Below, one piece after another: positions 1-26,846 of a stretch of 64,000 nucleotides of DNA (position 1 is the stretch's first letter; the number at the start of each line of letters is the position of its first letter). A program made the position numbers and the translations under genes. The DNA comes from Chrysopilus asiliformis. Lineage: Eukaryota > Arthropoda > Insecta > Diptera > Rhagionidae. The stretch lies in contig OZ035961.1 in NCBI GenBank assembly GCA_964034945.1, positions 3,826,001-3,890,000 on the forward strand. The letters run 5' to 3'. A model generated the notes under the pieces. The model searched no databases. It was given only the letters and a program-made list of their open reading frames with translations, and was not told the origin of the DNA.

Positions 1-15077
<15,077 letters not shown>

Positions 15078-15136
15078 TTTAAATGCACAATCGACACACT
15101 TCCGGTTTCAAAAACACTTCAGTTTACTCTGACAAA

Positions 15137-15143
15137 TTTATAG
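15137..15143 (-). promoter_or_regulatory. possible TATA box of Men
   Basis: TATAAAT on the minus strand about 60 bp upstream of the exon-1 ATG. Spacing would give a 5' UTR of only about 30-35 nt. In DNA this AT-rich such a match is expected by chance, so this is a weak call. Confidence 0.2.
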
Positions 15144-16595
15144 AAATAGTCGCAGTCTGTTGTCGGAAATGCTTCTAAACAGTTTTGTCTCCTTATAGGA
15201 ATTAACACTTGTCGAAGTAAGGACTATCTGTTTTTTTTTTGTTGCTCGAGTGTTAGAAAGTGGTAATTACGAATGATAGGTCAGGAGGCGACTATTAACT
15301 GCTCGTCAAATTTCAAAAAGGAAGCATCGCGTTTTGGTGTTTTGGATCAATAAAATTGTTAATGGCAAGAATACCTCCATATTTATCGTTTAAACAGTTT
15401 TCTTATAGGTTACTATATTTTGGGAAACGAAAAGGTGTTATTGTTGTGACATTTTCGAGTTTTCTTCGATTGGTTGATTAGTATCCTTCTTTGGTTTAAC
15501 TTTTTCGGCACGCAATATTTTCATTTTGCATAAACTTAAATGAATTCCAACGTACAATTAATATTTATAATGAAATTAGTATAATTTCTACCTTTCTCTG
15601 TGGGGTTATAGAAGAGCTAGCGACTTGAAATTTTTTTTGGGATGAGTTTTACTGAAATCGTAGTTTTTTATCAACCTTTAAATAAAATTCTCTAGGACTA
15701 TTTATAGGTTCACCATAAAATACGTCACACTAGTTTTAAATTTTTTTTTATAAAATAAAATGCCTTAGAGAGAATATTAAACAAAAATAAATTATTTAAA
15801 TTTTTTTAGTGGTTTTCTTGAATGAAAATCAAACTCATCCTACTACAAATTATGTAAAAGGCACCACAAAAGGTGGGTATTTAATTAGCCCTGACATAAT
15901 GTCTGATTTTTTATATGGCGCACATTCTGTTTACATTTAGAAAAAGGATGTCATATGACAATTTTGATAAGGTATTCTCGGTATTTGCAGAATATCCTGC
16001 CTGGAAATTTCCTCATAACTCACTTGTTATTTATTAAGATTTACATAATTGGTGAAAGAAAATTTGAGGAAGCTTTTTGAAGGTATGCAAACAAAAAAAT
16101 GTGTTCATACCTTTGAGTTTATTAACAAATTTAAGATACCTGGTGAAAGTGTTAAGCGCATTATTTACACATGTCGTGTGTAAAAAAATTTCACACTTTT
16201 TTGTTTGATGTTTTCAATGTGTATGTGGTAAGAGGATGTTAATAGGATGATAACTTGGGCTTTTTATTCAATTGGTATAAATAATCCAAGTTTTGCTCAA
16301 AGTTTTCTTAACACTCTAACTGCCACGACAGTTTTAACTCTTTTTCGAATATTTAGTTGTCAGTCAAAAAGGCACTAAGAGAAAAAAAATTGAAACAAAA
16401 TTATACCTAAATGTTATTTTATTACCATAAAATGTGTGCAACTACAAAAAATCGTTGCGGTTGCAGCGAACACTTTAATAATTTTCATTGTGGCCGTTGT
16501 GTACAATTAGGTGTCAGGTCTTTTTTACTGACGTGGCAGTTAGAGTGTTAAACTGTAATATGGATTTTTTAACTATTAGTATTTTTAATTTGAAG

Positions 16596-16833
16596 ATCAG
16601 GGCACCAATCATGTATTCCGACGCGTATCTGTCTTTCGACTTCAACGCAGCTTTTAACTCTTTACTTCGCCATATCTGCAGCTTGAACTTTCGCGGAATC
16701 GTCACTATGAATCGAAACGTGATTCTGGCTGTCACTCCAGGAAATTTGAAGCTGCTGATATGGCGAAGTCAAGAGTTAAAAGCTGCGTCGAAGTCGAAAG
16801 ACAGAGACACGTCGGAATACATGATTGGTGCCC
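16596..16833. mobile_element. foldback MITE, copy 2
   Basis: Second copy of the palindromic element at 2820-3061: same arms (16596-16687 and about 16742-16833), same spacer and same GGGCACCAATCATG ends. It is better preserved than copy 1, and its two arms are almost identical. Confidence 0.8.
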
Positions 16834-18242
16834 AGTTTTTCAGGTAAAAGATCTCAACGCTTGCAAGTGTGAAAAATTCTAATACATTCTTTCTGTTCTC
16901 CATTCAAAAAGTAAAAGTTTATGCATTAAATCTGACTAATAAAGATTAAGAATTCAATTTTAACCTTGGATAAAGATTTTTATAGACAACCAAAAGCAAT
17001 AAAAAATTTTACTTGCCCGATTGTATACCAATTTTCAAGGTATGAAAATTTTGCTAAACCTTTTTTTAATAATTGGCCGACAATAAATGAATTTTTATTT
17101 TTTAAATCTCGATACAAATTGCCAAATTCAACTTAAAAGAAATTGTTGATTTAAAAACGCTTTTCCTTTCTCTACTAATCTACACTTCCTCATTGGCCTT
17201 ACATCATACTTCCTACATTTATTATTTAATTACGAAGGAATAAAAAAAAATACATTTGAAATCATCACACAATTGAATAAAAAATCGCTTCTTTTGTAAA
17301 GTGCCAAAGTTAATTTCTGCCGAGATAAGTTTTTTTTGTGCATTAATTCAAACATTTGGCTTTGGTATGCCTATTTACGGCCAATGCGATATGTAATCAT
17401 CGAAATCGTAGTCTCACAGGGTAAATTTGTTGAGCATAAGATATGTTAGACTAGATACAAATATATAAGATATGACTAGCATGCAATAGTACTCGTATGT
17501 AGCGAGCCACGGGAGCGTTAAGCATTTTCCAGGCATTGAAATCAAATTTTTGTTCATTTTCAATGTCATCAGATATTTCCATGTACAGTAGATATTTTCA
17601 TGTTTAAATAGCAATCAACCGAAAATGGAACCATTGTTGAAATAACAAATCGCTAAAGTTTTTTTTAACAACAATGACGACAAATTTTGTTATACATTGT
17701 TGATCCAAATTCACCGAAAGTGTCATCGAAAAAAATGTTTGACTTAAATCTTGTCAAACGCCTTTGATTGAGTGAATAATGGAGAAAGACAGACGGAAGT
17801 AAAAAGTTTAATTATTTTTTATATTGCACACGAGAATATAATAAAAAAGGCATGAAAAATGTTGGCACACTGACTTACATGCGATTTTAATGGAAGAAAT
17901 TTAATTTATTGTTTATTTGATTAAAAACTGAAATCATTTCATTCGGTCGTTGGTTTTTGAATTAAATTTAGAAAAAAAATACTTAAGTATTGTAAAAAAA
18001 TCTAAATAATATTAAAAAAAGTAATAAATCTAAACAAGAGAAAGTATTTTGAGCAGCGTGTAATTGATTTTTGATTTATATATGGATTTTTAACGGACGA
18101 CAGGAAATTATCTTGTATGAGTAGAAAATTCAGGTTAAATTTCTATGCCAGTTTTGTCTCTGTGGTCGTCAAAAGGTTAATGCAATTATTATTTTTTCGG
18201 TCTTTTCTAAATCAATTCAATTTTTTTGATTCTCGCATATTG

Positions 18243-18490
18243 CGTCTATTTCATACGCAGGGCAAATTGCCGGGCATTTCATATTCCAGCATGGTACAGA
18301 ATAATTTGATTTTACAGCCCAATATAACTATTATCAAGGCCCTGTTATAAAAGCTATTTTACGACATTTCAAAAACTATTATTTTTAAAAACAGCAGGGC
18401 AACGAGTTTCTTATTTTCTCATCAAAACCCACTGTTTTTGATTGACCTGCAAACAGCATGGCAAAATTTGCCCAGCGTATGAAATAGACG
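18243..18490. mobile_element. inverted-repeat MITE (248 bp)
   Basis: Ends CGTCTATTTCATACGCAGGG and the complement (CCCAGCGTATGAAATAGACG), 26-bp TIRs with one mismatch. The subterminal sequence is GGCAAATT / AATTTGCC. The interior is AT-rich and non-coding. No obvious target duplication. Confidence 0.75.
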
Positions 18491-19743
18491 TTCACATTTT
18501 TGGAAATATTTTGGAAACGTCGAAATACGAAAATATTTTATTTATTTCCATAACGAAGGAAGCGTGATAGGAAGGGGGGTGGATTCTTGTCATTAGGTAT
18601 TAGTTTTTTTTTTGGTTTTAAAAATAAACTCTATTATCGAGAAATTCGCAACAAAGAATGAATTTTTTCCTTTAGCAGTTTTTACGTATCTTTAACGGTT
18701 CTCGAGATATTTGAAAAAAAAAATATATATTATTTTTTACATATTTTTACCGAAACTGAATATCGCAGAGGAAAGTTGTGTGTTGATTGCAACTGATATT
18801 TTTTTAAAGCGATTGTTAATTCTTCGTACAATAAATTAATTTAAGCCAATTGCACTAATTTGATAAAACGCGTTAACTACCATAATTAATTGTTGTTAAC
18901 GAATTTAAATTTCCTAATTTAGGAACATCTGTCCGTTTACAATAAATGAAAACTAGAAAAATAATTTCAAAAATGCATTCTCGTGAGGCGACCGTAAAAA
19001 AAAGACTGTCGTACAAATTATGCTCAAGGCGAATCAAATAAATCATAAAATTTTATGATCTTATTAACTACCAATTTCCGGCTTTAGTGATGTTTAATTA
19101 AATTAAATTAAGTTACAAAATTACAGTCCAAAATTTGTTAACACACTCTAATTGGGAATCACTTAATTCACACACGAATGACAAAAGTTTTTTAAGTAAC
19201 GTTGATTTAATTTAAAAGTGCTAAATGACCGTTACACCAATAACCAACGACTCGACAAGATCACAACGCGATCGCTACAAAGTTTTAGACTGAAATAAGA
19301 CGTCGTGTAGAAAAGATCCGTAAATGCAATGGAAGTTTGTGCCTTGGCATCGATTTCACGCAACTACCAACAGTCCATAGTCGCTACCACGGTGCACACC
19401 TCAACTTTAACATCTACTATTATTAATGATTTTGTTATTGTGGCAACATTGTGTGGAGTGCTGCTTGTCAAAACATCGCTCAAGAAAACCTTTTCATGAG
19501 CAATATAAGTGGTAAGATCAATTTATTCTACGTTACAGGTGAAAAGCTCAATGCAACGGAAATTTCATTACTAATTTCAATTATTTTCATCTATACACGG
19601 TGAAAAAATCTAGTGGTAAATTTTTTCCAGAATTTTGTAAAAAAAAAACTTTGTTTGAAAAAATAAATAGTTTTCCACTAAATCGCAAAACTCGGTTTTT
19701 CTCATTTTAATTCTCATCGCCCATTCATCGATTTTTATTGTCA

Positions 19744-20210
19744 ACTAGGGGCTGCGCCCGAAACGCTTCCCGGTTCACCCCACTCTCCTCGGCATACGGC
19801 CACGAATCGTTCGCGGCCCCCAGCCGCGCGTCTAAGTTTCTAGATCACTTTACCCCCTCCCCTCACTCCCCCACCTGTCGGGCTACTTTTTAATGGGTCT
19901 ATGTTGCGCCTGGACCCCCGACGAACATCTATGCCAAATTTTAGGCCAATCGGTTCAGTAGTTTCCCCGCGAAAGGGTAACATAGCGTAAAAACTAAGTT
20001 TCGAAATCACTTTACCCGCTCCCCTTACTCCCCCCACCCCTCGCGCTACTTTTCCGTATGCCTATGTTGGAACCAGAACTACCACAGACACTCATGCCAA
20101 ATTTCAAGTCAATCGGTTCAGCCGTTTTTGCGTGAAAGAGGAACAGACAGACAGACAGACAGACAGGCAGACAGACAGACAGACACCAAATCATTTTTAT
20201 ATATTAGTAT
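19744..20210 (+). repeat. modular LINE/SINE-like fragment with long ACAG tract
   Basis: It shares the middle and terminal modules of the 46036-46524 copy (AATCGGTTCAGTAGTTTCCC, CCTATGTTGGAACCAGAAC). The 5' part differs and is GC-rich (CTGCGCCCGAAACGCTTCCC). It ends with about 40 bp of ACAG repeats, then CACCAAATCATTTTTATATA and TTAGTAT. Confidence 0.65.
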
Positions 20211-21977
20211 GATATGATGATGATTTATATGAACAACATGAAAGTTAATCAATTCTAAGTTCAATCAAAAGTTATAACTTTTACAGAAAAAATGATCCTA
20301 TTTTGGTGTTTTCCCCAACCTTCTCCAAAAACTACAAAACTTTGACAAAGCGACAAATTTCTATATTTGATCTCAACATTGTTAACTTTTTTTAAAAACA
20401 TTTTTTATACAATTTGGACAATGTGGAGTCACAGGAAATTTTTCCAAGTGTGAAGGCGTGTATAGTATGGTTGTTGAACATTTAACATAATCTATGCAAA
20501 AGTATAACATACTCGTATGAAACCCACAATAAACGTCAATCTCAAGCTCAGGCAAAGTTTATGATTATCCGGTCCTATAAGCCCCCCTTCTTTGACTAAA
20601 GTTTACGCACTCCCCGTAAAATCTAACCTGCAACAAATCGAGCATAGATAATTTTCCATAGCTATTTGTTTTTTCTTTTGTGTTGGACTGCTATTAGTAA
20701 CAAAAAAAATGTATATATATTGCCATGTCAGGTGGGCCCGCGACGAACAATGTCTTAACTCTCGCTTTTTATTTATCAAGAACTTTTCAAGTGTGACTTA
20801 CCTAGGCTAATTTTTTTAATATTGGAGAATGTCGGACTAATGGAGGCCCCGAGGAGGTATTGTTTAATTTGCACGAAGGTCGAACACTGGATTTTGCGAC
20901 ATTCTATAGTATACTTGATGGAAAATAATATCGCTATATTATTAACTGTTAAAATTGTTTTATTTTCATATGAACACAATGTGCAGGGGAAAATGCGAGA
21001 GCCGATAAAAGAGAAAAACATCTTAAACGTAATTAGTTTGGACCAGTTTTACGACATTTACAAGTATGTGCCCCGATTGACTCAAATTGATTATTTATGA
21101 TTACAACAGCCGTGAATAATTTTACATTTTAGGCATATTTTTTCGGTAATACGAAAAACCATAAATTAAATCTCAATTGTCGCACGTTATAAGTAAAATT
21201 GAATACATTTTTCTAAGATGTTACGGAGCATGAAGAATTTAGCTAAATGTACCGTAGAATATGAATTGCTTATTATCTTTTTGCACAAAAAATTACTTTT
21301 TATGTGAATTTTCCGCAATTTTCATGCAAGGAAATCAAAGGGTTGACTTTCTTTGAAATGATTTGAAAATTATGGTTTTATAACTATATTAATGTGACTT
21401 TGTATTTATAGCTTATTAATAAAACAATAAAAGTGATCTATCTAATAGGTGGTAGCAACTGAGTGAAAGAAAATTTATTTAAATGATCGTTTTTTCTTGT
21501 CTAACTTACACTTGCGATTTTTTCTTCAATTTCTCTGCGAATTTTATTCAGAACTTATTCCGTGAATTTTATTTATGTATCGCAAAAGAAATTCGCCAAC
21601 AAAAGTTGTCAAAATTTGAATTTATTCCAACGGTTTTATACAAAAAAGTTAGAATTCCGGCAACTTTTAGGAATCAATTTAAAAATGTTGAAGCAACATG
21701 AATTTAGTGTCGCAGAATATAATTTGCAGCATAAACTGTCAGATATAAACCTAAAAATTTCAGAAAAAATCACATGTGTAGATCTTACAAAGTTTTTCCG
21801 AAATGTTTTTGGGACGAAAAAGCAATTGTATTAGGTCTTATCTTCGAGGAAATTCGTTGAGATCCTGTAAGGATAACACGAAGAAGGCATTCTGAAAAAT
21901 CTTCCGTTTTCTAAATATTTACGAGTATATGGATACTCCTCTACAAATAAAATTGGATAAGTACAACTTTATTATTA

Positions 21978-23270
21978 ACACATGGATCAATAAGTCCCGA
22001 GACTAACCCAGAGATGACGCTCGTAGTAAACCAGTAACCACGTCTTTCTAGAGTACTAACCTTTGCTTGAAACGTGTCAAAATTTTAAGTCGATCGGACC
22101 AGAAACAGCTGAGTTATCGAGGTTGGAGTAAAGTCGTTTTGTAGTTTGTTTAAAAAATGGAAAAAACCGAGTTTCGTGTTCTGATAAAACATTGTTTTTT
22201 AATGGATAAAAACACCGTGCAAGCGAAACAATGGATTGAAAAATGTTACCCGGACTCTTGTCCATCAAAAGCAACGATTTGTCGGTGGTTTGCCGAGTTT
22301 AAACGTGGTCGTACCGACACAAATGACGCGGAACGCTCGGGTAGACCTGTGGAAGCCGTTACACCGGAAAATGTGAGTGAAGTGACAAAAATTATAATGA
22401 AAGATCGTAAAGTGAAGCTCCGTGAGATTGCTGAGATAACACAGATATCATATGGAAGTGCATTTACTATCCTTCATGAAAAATTGAGCATGAAAAAGGT
22501 TTTTTCCAAGTGGGTGCCGCGATTGCTTTCGATGGAACAAAAACAGCAACGAGTCGATGATTCAGAAAGCTGTTTATCGCTATTTACTCGCAATAAAAAA
22601 GATTTCTTGCGTCGTTACGTGTCCATGGACGAAACATGGATACATCACTACACTCCAGAGTCGAAGCGGCAGTCATCTGAGTGGCGCACAGCTGGCGAAA
22701 GCCGTCCGAAGCGTCCGAAAACGCAGCAGTCAGCTGGCAAAGTCATGGCGTCAGTTTTTTGGGATACGCATGGCGTGATTTTCATTGACTACCTCGAAAA
22801 AGGTAAATCGATCAACAGTGATTATTATATTGACTTGCTGGTGCGTTTGAAGGAGGAAATCGCAAAAAAACGACCGCACATGCAGAGAAAAAAAATCCTT
22901 TTTCACCAAGACAATGCACCCTGCCACAAGTCGATGAAAACAATGGCAAAATTGAACGAATTGGGCTTTCATCTGCTTCCCCACCCCCCATACTCGCCAG
23001 ATTTAGCCCCCAGTGACTACTGGCTCTTTGCTGATCTTAAAAAAATGCTCCAGGGAAAAAGATTTGGCTCAAATGAGGAGGTCATCGCTGAAACTGAAGC
23101 TTATTTTGAAGCGAAAGATAATTTTTTTTATAAACATGGTATTGAAAAATTGGAAAAGCGTTGGAACGATTGTATCACCCTAAAAGGTGATTATATTGAT
23201 GAATAAAAAAAAATTTGGCAAAAAAAATGTTGTTTTCATTGTTAGTCTCGGGACTTATTGATCCATGTGT
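21978..23270 (+). mobile_element. complete irritans-type mariner transposon (1293 bp)
   Basis: Perfect 30-bp TIRs at 21978-22007 and 23241-23270, beginning ACACATGGATCAATAAGTCC, flanked by TA on both sides (21976-21977, 23271-23272). A single intact transposase fills the interior. Layout and length match Himar1-like irritans-subfamily mariners. Perfect TIRs and an open ORF indicate recent insertion. Confidence 0.95.
22157..23206 (+). CDS. mariner transposase, irritans subfamily, DD34D
   Basis: Cut-and-paste transposase of 349 residues, the normal length for the family. An N-terminal paired-like HTH region (about 1-110) is followed by the linker WVPRLL (119-124) and the catalytic domain. Catalytic residues are Asp158 (SMDETW), Asp252 (HQDNAPCH) and Asp287 (YSPDLAPSD), with 34 residues between the last two. 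The start MEKTEFRVLIKHCFL matches Himar1-type proteins closely. No stops or frameshifts. One oddity: the linker motif usually reads WVP(H/R)EL, and here Glu is replaced by Leu. Activity cannot be judged from sequence alone. Confidence 0.95.
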   Translation: MEKTEFRVLIKHCFLMDKNTVQAKQWIEKCYPDSCPSKATICRWFAEFKRGRTDTNDAERSGRPVEAVTPENVSEVTKIIMKDRKVKLREIAEITQISYGSAFTILHEKLSMKKVFSKWVPRLLSMEQKQQRVDDSESCLSLFTRNKKDFLRRYVSMDETWIHHYTPESKRQSSEWRTAGESRPKRPKTQQSAGKVMASVFWDTHGVIFIDYLEKGKSINSDYYIDLLVRLKEEIAKKRPHMQRKKILFHQDNAPCHKSMKTMAKLNELGFHLLPHPPYSPDLAPSDYWLFADLKKMLQGKRFGSNEEVIAETEAYFEAKDNFFYKHGIEKLEKRWNDCITLKGDYIDE

Positions 23271-23272
23271 TA

Positions 23273-25663
23273 AATGGTCCAAATACAATTCCAAAAAATA
23301 TTTTAACTTTAGTCAATTAAATGAATAAGTTTATGTTTTTGTTTGCCTAAAGTTTGGTTTTCCTTGTAGTAACTTTTGTAATCAACTTTGAACGTAGCTG
23401 TTAAATAAATGCCCCAAAGTGATAAATAAAATTCTCGTTCTGTTGCAACAATCATAAAAGTTTGATGAACTTAATTTGTTCTTAGCAAAAAACCCCAAAA
23501 CATCGTATCGAAAAACATGATCGTAAAGGAAAATATAGAAATAGGACGCGGAAGTATTGCAAACGTATTGGCCATCAGCTCAGTATAATGGCTGACCTCG
23601 TCCTCGTGGGCTATCCGGAATTCCTTAGTATCCATTAAGCAGCTTTATTTGATTGTTATTTGGGCATCTTGTAATGGGAGGATTCCCTGTAATTGAATTG
23701 TCGACAATCCTTGATTCCATTTTTCCCCCGACAAGGGAGAATTGATAACGTAACTACACACATTTGTGTGTGAGAATAACAAACATGTGGCGACCGTCAT
23801 AAGATATTTAATGGATTTTTGAATATTTCACGTTCAATTGACGAAATTTGTGACACACATTGTAGGACGTAAATAACTTATACAAAATCATGTCTTTCAT
23901 TAGTGTTTAAAAGAACGATTTTTTACAAAATACAATTTTGCTTTCAAAATATAGTGCCGTAATCAAAATTCCAATAAATCCTTTTTTACGGAACGTTTTC
24001 AACAACAAATTCTCCACAGAAAATAAGAAAAAAACGATTAAGAAATGTGCACCACAGTAGAATTTTTTTTAACCAAATGCGGCGTGAACCCGGTACTAAA
24101 AAAATCCTTGAAAAATTGAAGAATCCCAATACAAAAAAAAAACTTTGAAAAGGATAAAATAATATAATCATTGGAGTATACATATATAAAACTGGTGCAC
24201 GTCGAGACAGCCTTGCTACACAAATCCAACGACAAATAGGCTTTCCCGACGCATACCAATTATGAATTACTCCAATGATTCAAAGACTCTCACCCCAAAC
24301 GCATATACCGTCTTCGTTCCGTCGGGCGGCAAAATATAAATAAAGAGAAATGCTTCGCAGGCCTTTTTTTTGTATATGCGCCGCAGGAAAATTGTCAAAA
24401 CAATGCGCCGCAGGTGAAAAAAATGTGATTTACTGCGACTTCTGACCGATAAATTAGAATTTGATAATTATAGCACTATAATTATATGGTTTCCATCAGA
24501 GGATATGATGTTGAAATGCATGGAAGAGTGTCCGGGACAAAGATAAGTTTCAAAGTTCCCGGGACAACATGCCCAAATCTGGGACTGAACCAGCCATTCT
24601 GGGACGTATGGCCACCCTAGCTATAATAAAAGCCTCTTATATTATTGAAATTTTAAGAAAATTAAAGTAACTAAAGGTACAAGTATAAGAAAATTACATG
24701 ATGATCATATCAATTTTTTCTCCTAATATTTTTTGGGAGAAATATTTCCACCCAATTACGTAGAAATATTGGCTTAACAAAAACGAAACCCTCAATTGAT
24801 GATTCTTTTTGTAATCGATTAGCTGCACGTACACTAAGAGCAACATAAGGGCATAATAAATTATGATTGCAGCGAAATTATGAAATTGTTTTCTCACGAA
24901 AGAACTTTCCCAGTCGCTCAAACTCAAACGAAAATTCTGGAGAAGGATATTTTCAGTTGGATCGATATTATTTGAAATTAATCCCCTCGGTTCCATGTCA
25001 AACTTATTTACTTGTAATGCATTCTAGAATTTCCATCCCTCGTCACGTGCCGAATATTAGATCGTCATTGGAATGTAATAAATTCCGAGAACGGAGTGAG
25101 AGTTACCACTTTATCCAAGATTCGATAGGTTTTGGCCACCCCATAATATTTTGAAAACCCTTCAAGTCCTTTGCAAACAAATTGGTCTTTGTGGAGGAGA
25201 ATTTTCTCGGTAAACAAAAGTTCAATGGGCTGACAAGGAGGCAAAATGCTATCACTAAGTCTAGCATGTGTGTATATAGTTTCTTGCACGCTAACCTTAC
25301 TCACCTATAAATGTTACACCTGTTCGATATTTTCATTGTTGGTAGTTTGTGGAAAACGTAAACAGACCACTTTTTTTTATTGTATGTTTGCCTTCGACTT
25401 GGTATTGCATATTTCAGTGTTTTCAGTAGTCTGTCCTCGGATGTCCTTACAGAACGACGTGAGTAGGCCTTGCAGCCGCCGCCGTTTGAATGGAAATTGT
25501 CAAATAAAAGTGGAAAATTGAAGGGAAAATTGCTGGAAAATCCTTTTTGGATCGGTTCACATTTGGTGTGAAAATACTTTCGTGACTTATATTAACATTA
25601 ACCGAACATGGTTTCTTTTTAGATTTCGATTCGACTTTATTAAATTCTTAAGAAACCGCAGAA
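23273..25663. other. intergenic region between mariner and CFAP97-like gene
   Basis: AT-rich DNA with a degraded hAT-like repeat at 24340-24622. The last 200 bases before the CFAP97-like start (from about 25440) are slightly richer in GC and may be its promoter and 5' UTR. Nothing else gene-like. Confidence 0.5.
24340..24622. repeat. 5'-truncated hAT-like repeat
   Basis: Ends with CATTCTGGGACGTATGGCCA then CCCTA, the inverted counterpart of the TAGGGTGACCATA end at 8122. Preceding GGGACAACATGCCCAAATCT and repeated ATGCGCCGCAGG match the family. The opposite TIR was not found. Confidence 0.6.
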
Positions 25664-25792
25664 ATGTCAGAAAAAATTAGTTCAAAAGATGAATTCTCCG
25701 ATGATGAATATCAAAATGAGGTTTTCGAAGAAGAGCCAATCGAGGAATATGAGGATGTGTCTGAATGTTCCGATTTAAGCAATGCTTCAGAG
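25664..25792 (+). CDS. CFAP97-like exon 1
   Basis: ATG at 25664 (MSEKISSKDEFSDDEYQNEV), 43 codons, ends in phase 0 at TCAGAG/GTAAAA. The preceding context AGAAATG has A at -3. Confidence 0.8.
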
Positions 25793-26846
25793 GTAAAATA
25801 GCAGAATTATTAGTTTTTAAAATTTTTTTTAAATAAAAATGTTTTTTTGAAGATTGCATCAGAACAGAAACCCGGGGAAGTTTCCACTGAGGTGGAGATC
25901 AACACGATGGAAGGAAGCGATTCGAATGTTGAGTTAGAAGTTTCTAGCAATACTCCGACCGATTTTGATTCTGAAGACCATGAATTTCACTTGGATTTCT
26001 TGCATAGTTCATTGACAAGACTTCCGGAGTCTGAAAAAAGGTAAGGGGTTACCCGAAAAATACGTTACACTTTTCGGAGGCTCTGAGTAGTGTAACAACA
26101 GTACCAAGGCTTCATAAAAAGGATTACGAGAGGGGCGGGTCCGAGAAATCTAAAATTAGCGTGACGAATTTAATTAACAGCCATAATGAAAGTAAATTGG
26201 AGGAAAGCCTGAGAAATTTTATTGACTTATTCACTCTCAACACAAGCTTTTTTTTAAAAAAAAAATAAAAATAAAATCCAACAACTATCGCATTAACTTG
26301 TTCAGCGGATACATGCCGAAATGTGAACACTCGAGTTAATTCGAGTGTTGTTGGATTTTATTTTAAAAAAAGCATATTTTGAGAGTGAATGAGTCAAGAA
26401 AGTTTCTGGGGATTTTTCTAAATTGAGAAGGAATTAATTAACATTTAATTGAACGTAATTAAAATTTCTAATTGCGAAAACCAAAATTCTTACAGATATA
26501 AAAACGGAACCCGTAAAAGTTTGAGTTTTACCAATGAAAGAATGCGTGAAATAGAGCGTCACAATCGGATTTTATTGCAAAGAATCTTAACAAAAAATTC
26601 AACATACGCTAATACAACACCGAAAAGGAATCATATTTCTTATTCAAAGGTGGTAGAAATCAAATTGTATTTTAAATTTCAATTTTTTTAAGGATATATT
26701 TTTAATTTTTTTAGAATCCTCCCCCAGGCACTAGGGTAGCTAGTGCGGCGATAAATCGAAAGAATCATCAAAGACAAATCGAACTGGATAATCAGGTGCT
26801 TGGGAGAAAACTTGCGAAAATTGCTTTTAGGCGCCCTCGACATTAA
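25664..26846 (+). CDS. CFAP97/Hemingway-like protein, 4 exons
   Basis: Joined exons 25664-25792, 25853-26040, 26496-26649 and 26715-26846 encode 200 residues. All introns are GT-AG and in phase. The first half is acidic and Ser-rich (FSDDEYQNEVFEEEP). The second half carries the two conserved blocks of the CFAP97 (KIAA1430) domain: RKSLSFTNERMREIERHNRI (about 111-131), and SAAINRKNHQRQIELDNQVL (about 167-186). Family members, including Drosophila Hemingway, are ciliary/flagellar proteins needed for motile cilia and sperm tails. The split into small exons explains why no single long ORF shows. An inverted-repeat element sits in intron 2. Assignment to the domain family is confident; orthology to hemingway itself is inference. 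Confidence 0.85.
25853..26040 (+). CDS. CFAP97-like exon 2
   Basis: Acceptor TTTTTTTGAAG at 25852, donor AAAAAG/GTAAGG at 26041. Acidic, Ser/Thr-rich residues 44-105 ending ...TRLPESEK plus a split Arg codon. Confidence 0.8.
26223..26397. mobile_element. inverted-repeat MITE in CFAP97-like intron 2
   Basis: Ends TTGACTTATTCACTCTCAA and TTGAGAGTGAATGAGTCAA are complementary with one mismatch. Subterminal AAATAAAATCCAACAAC / GTTGTTGGATTTTATTTT also pair. The centre has a palindrome, CACTCGAGTTAATTCGAGTG. Non-coding. Confidence 0.7.
26496..26649 (+). CDS. CFAP97-like exon 3
   Basis: Acceptor TTCTTACAG at 26495, donor TCAAAG/GTGGTA at 26650. Carries the first conserved CFAP97 block SFTNERMREIERHNRILLQR and runs to ...RNHISYSK. 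Confidence 0.82.
26715..26846 (+). CDS. CFAP97-like exon 4 (terminal)
   Basis: Acceptor TTTTTTTAG at 26714. It reads NPPPGTRVASAAINRKNHQR and then LDNQVLGRKLAKIAFRRPRH before TAA at 26844-26846. The NRK..QRQIE.DN block is the second signature of the CFAP97 domain. Confidence 0.82.
   Translation, partial: NPPPGTRVASAAINRKNHQRQIELDNQVLGRKLAKIAFRRPRH

Larger units (their letters stand above)
15078..21977. other. Men upstream / intergenic region
   Basis: AT-rich, with MITEs at 16596-16833 and 18243-18490 and the LINE/SINE-like fragment at 19744-20210. A GC-richer patch at 19240-19460 stands out (see findings). A short stretch at 21838-21910 (CCTGTAAGGATAACACGAAG) matches the tandem repeat at 63425-63720. 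No gene could be supported. Confidence 0.6.

Noticed and set aside
16488..16847. 119-codon ORF
   Set aside because: It reads through the foldback MITE; the same peptide appears at 2907-3089 because of the second copy.
20840..21100. 86-codon ORF MEAPRRYCLICTKVEH... considered as a ZAD zinc-finger start
   Set aside because: Only one CxxC pair, no second pair or downstream fingers, and low-complexity sequence after it.
21483..21834. Overlapping 72- and 90-codon ORFs left of the mariner
   Set aside because: AT-rich, Lys/Phe/Asn-dominated and overlapping in two frames; consistent with chance.
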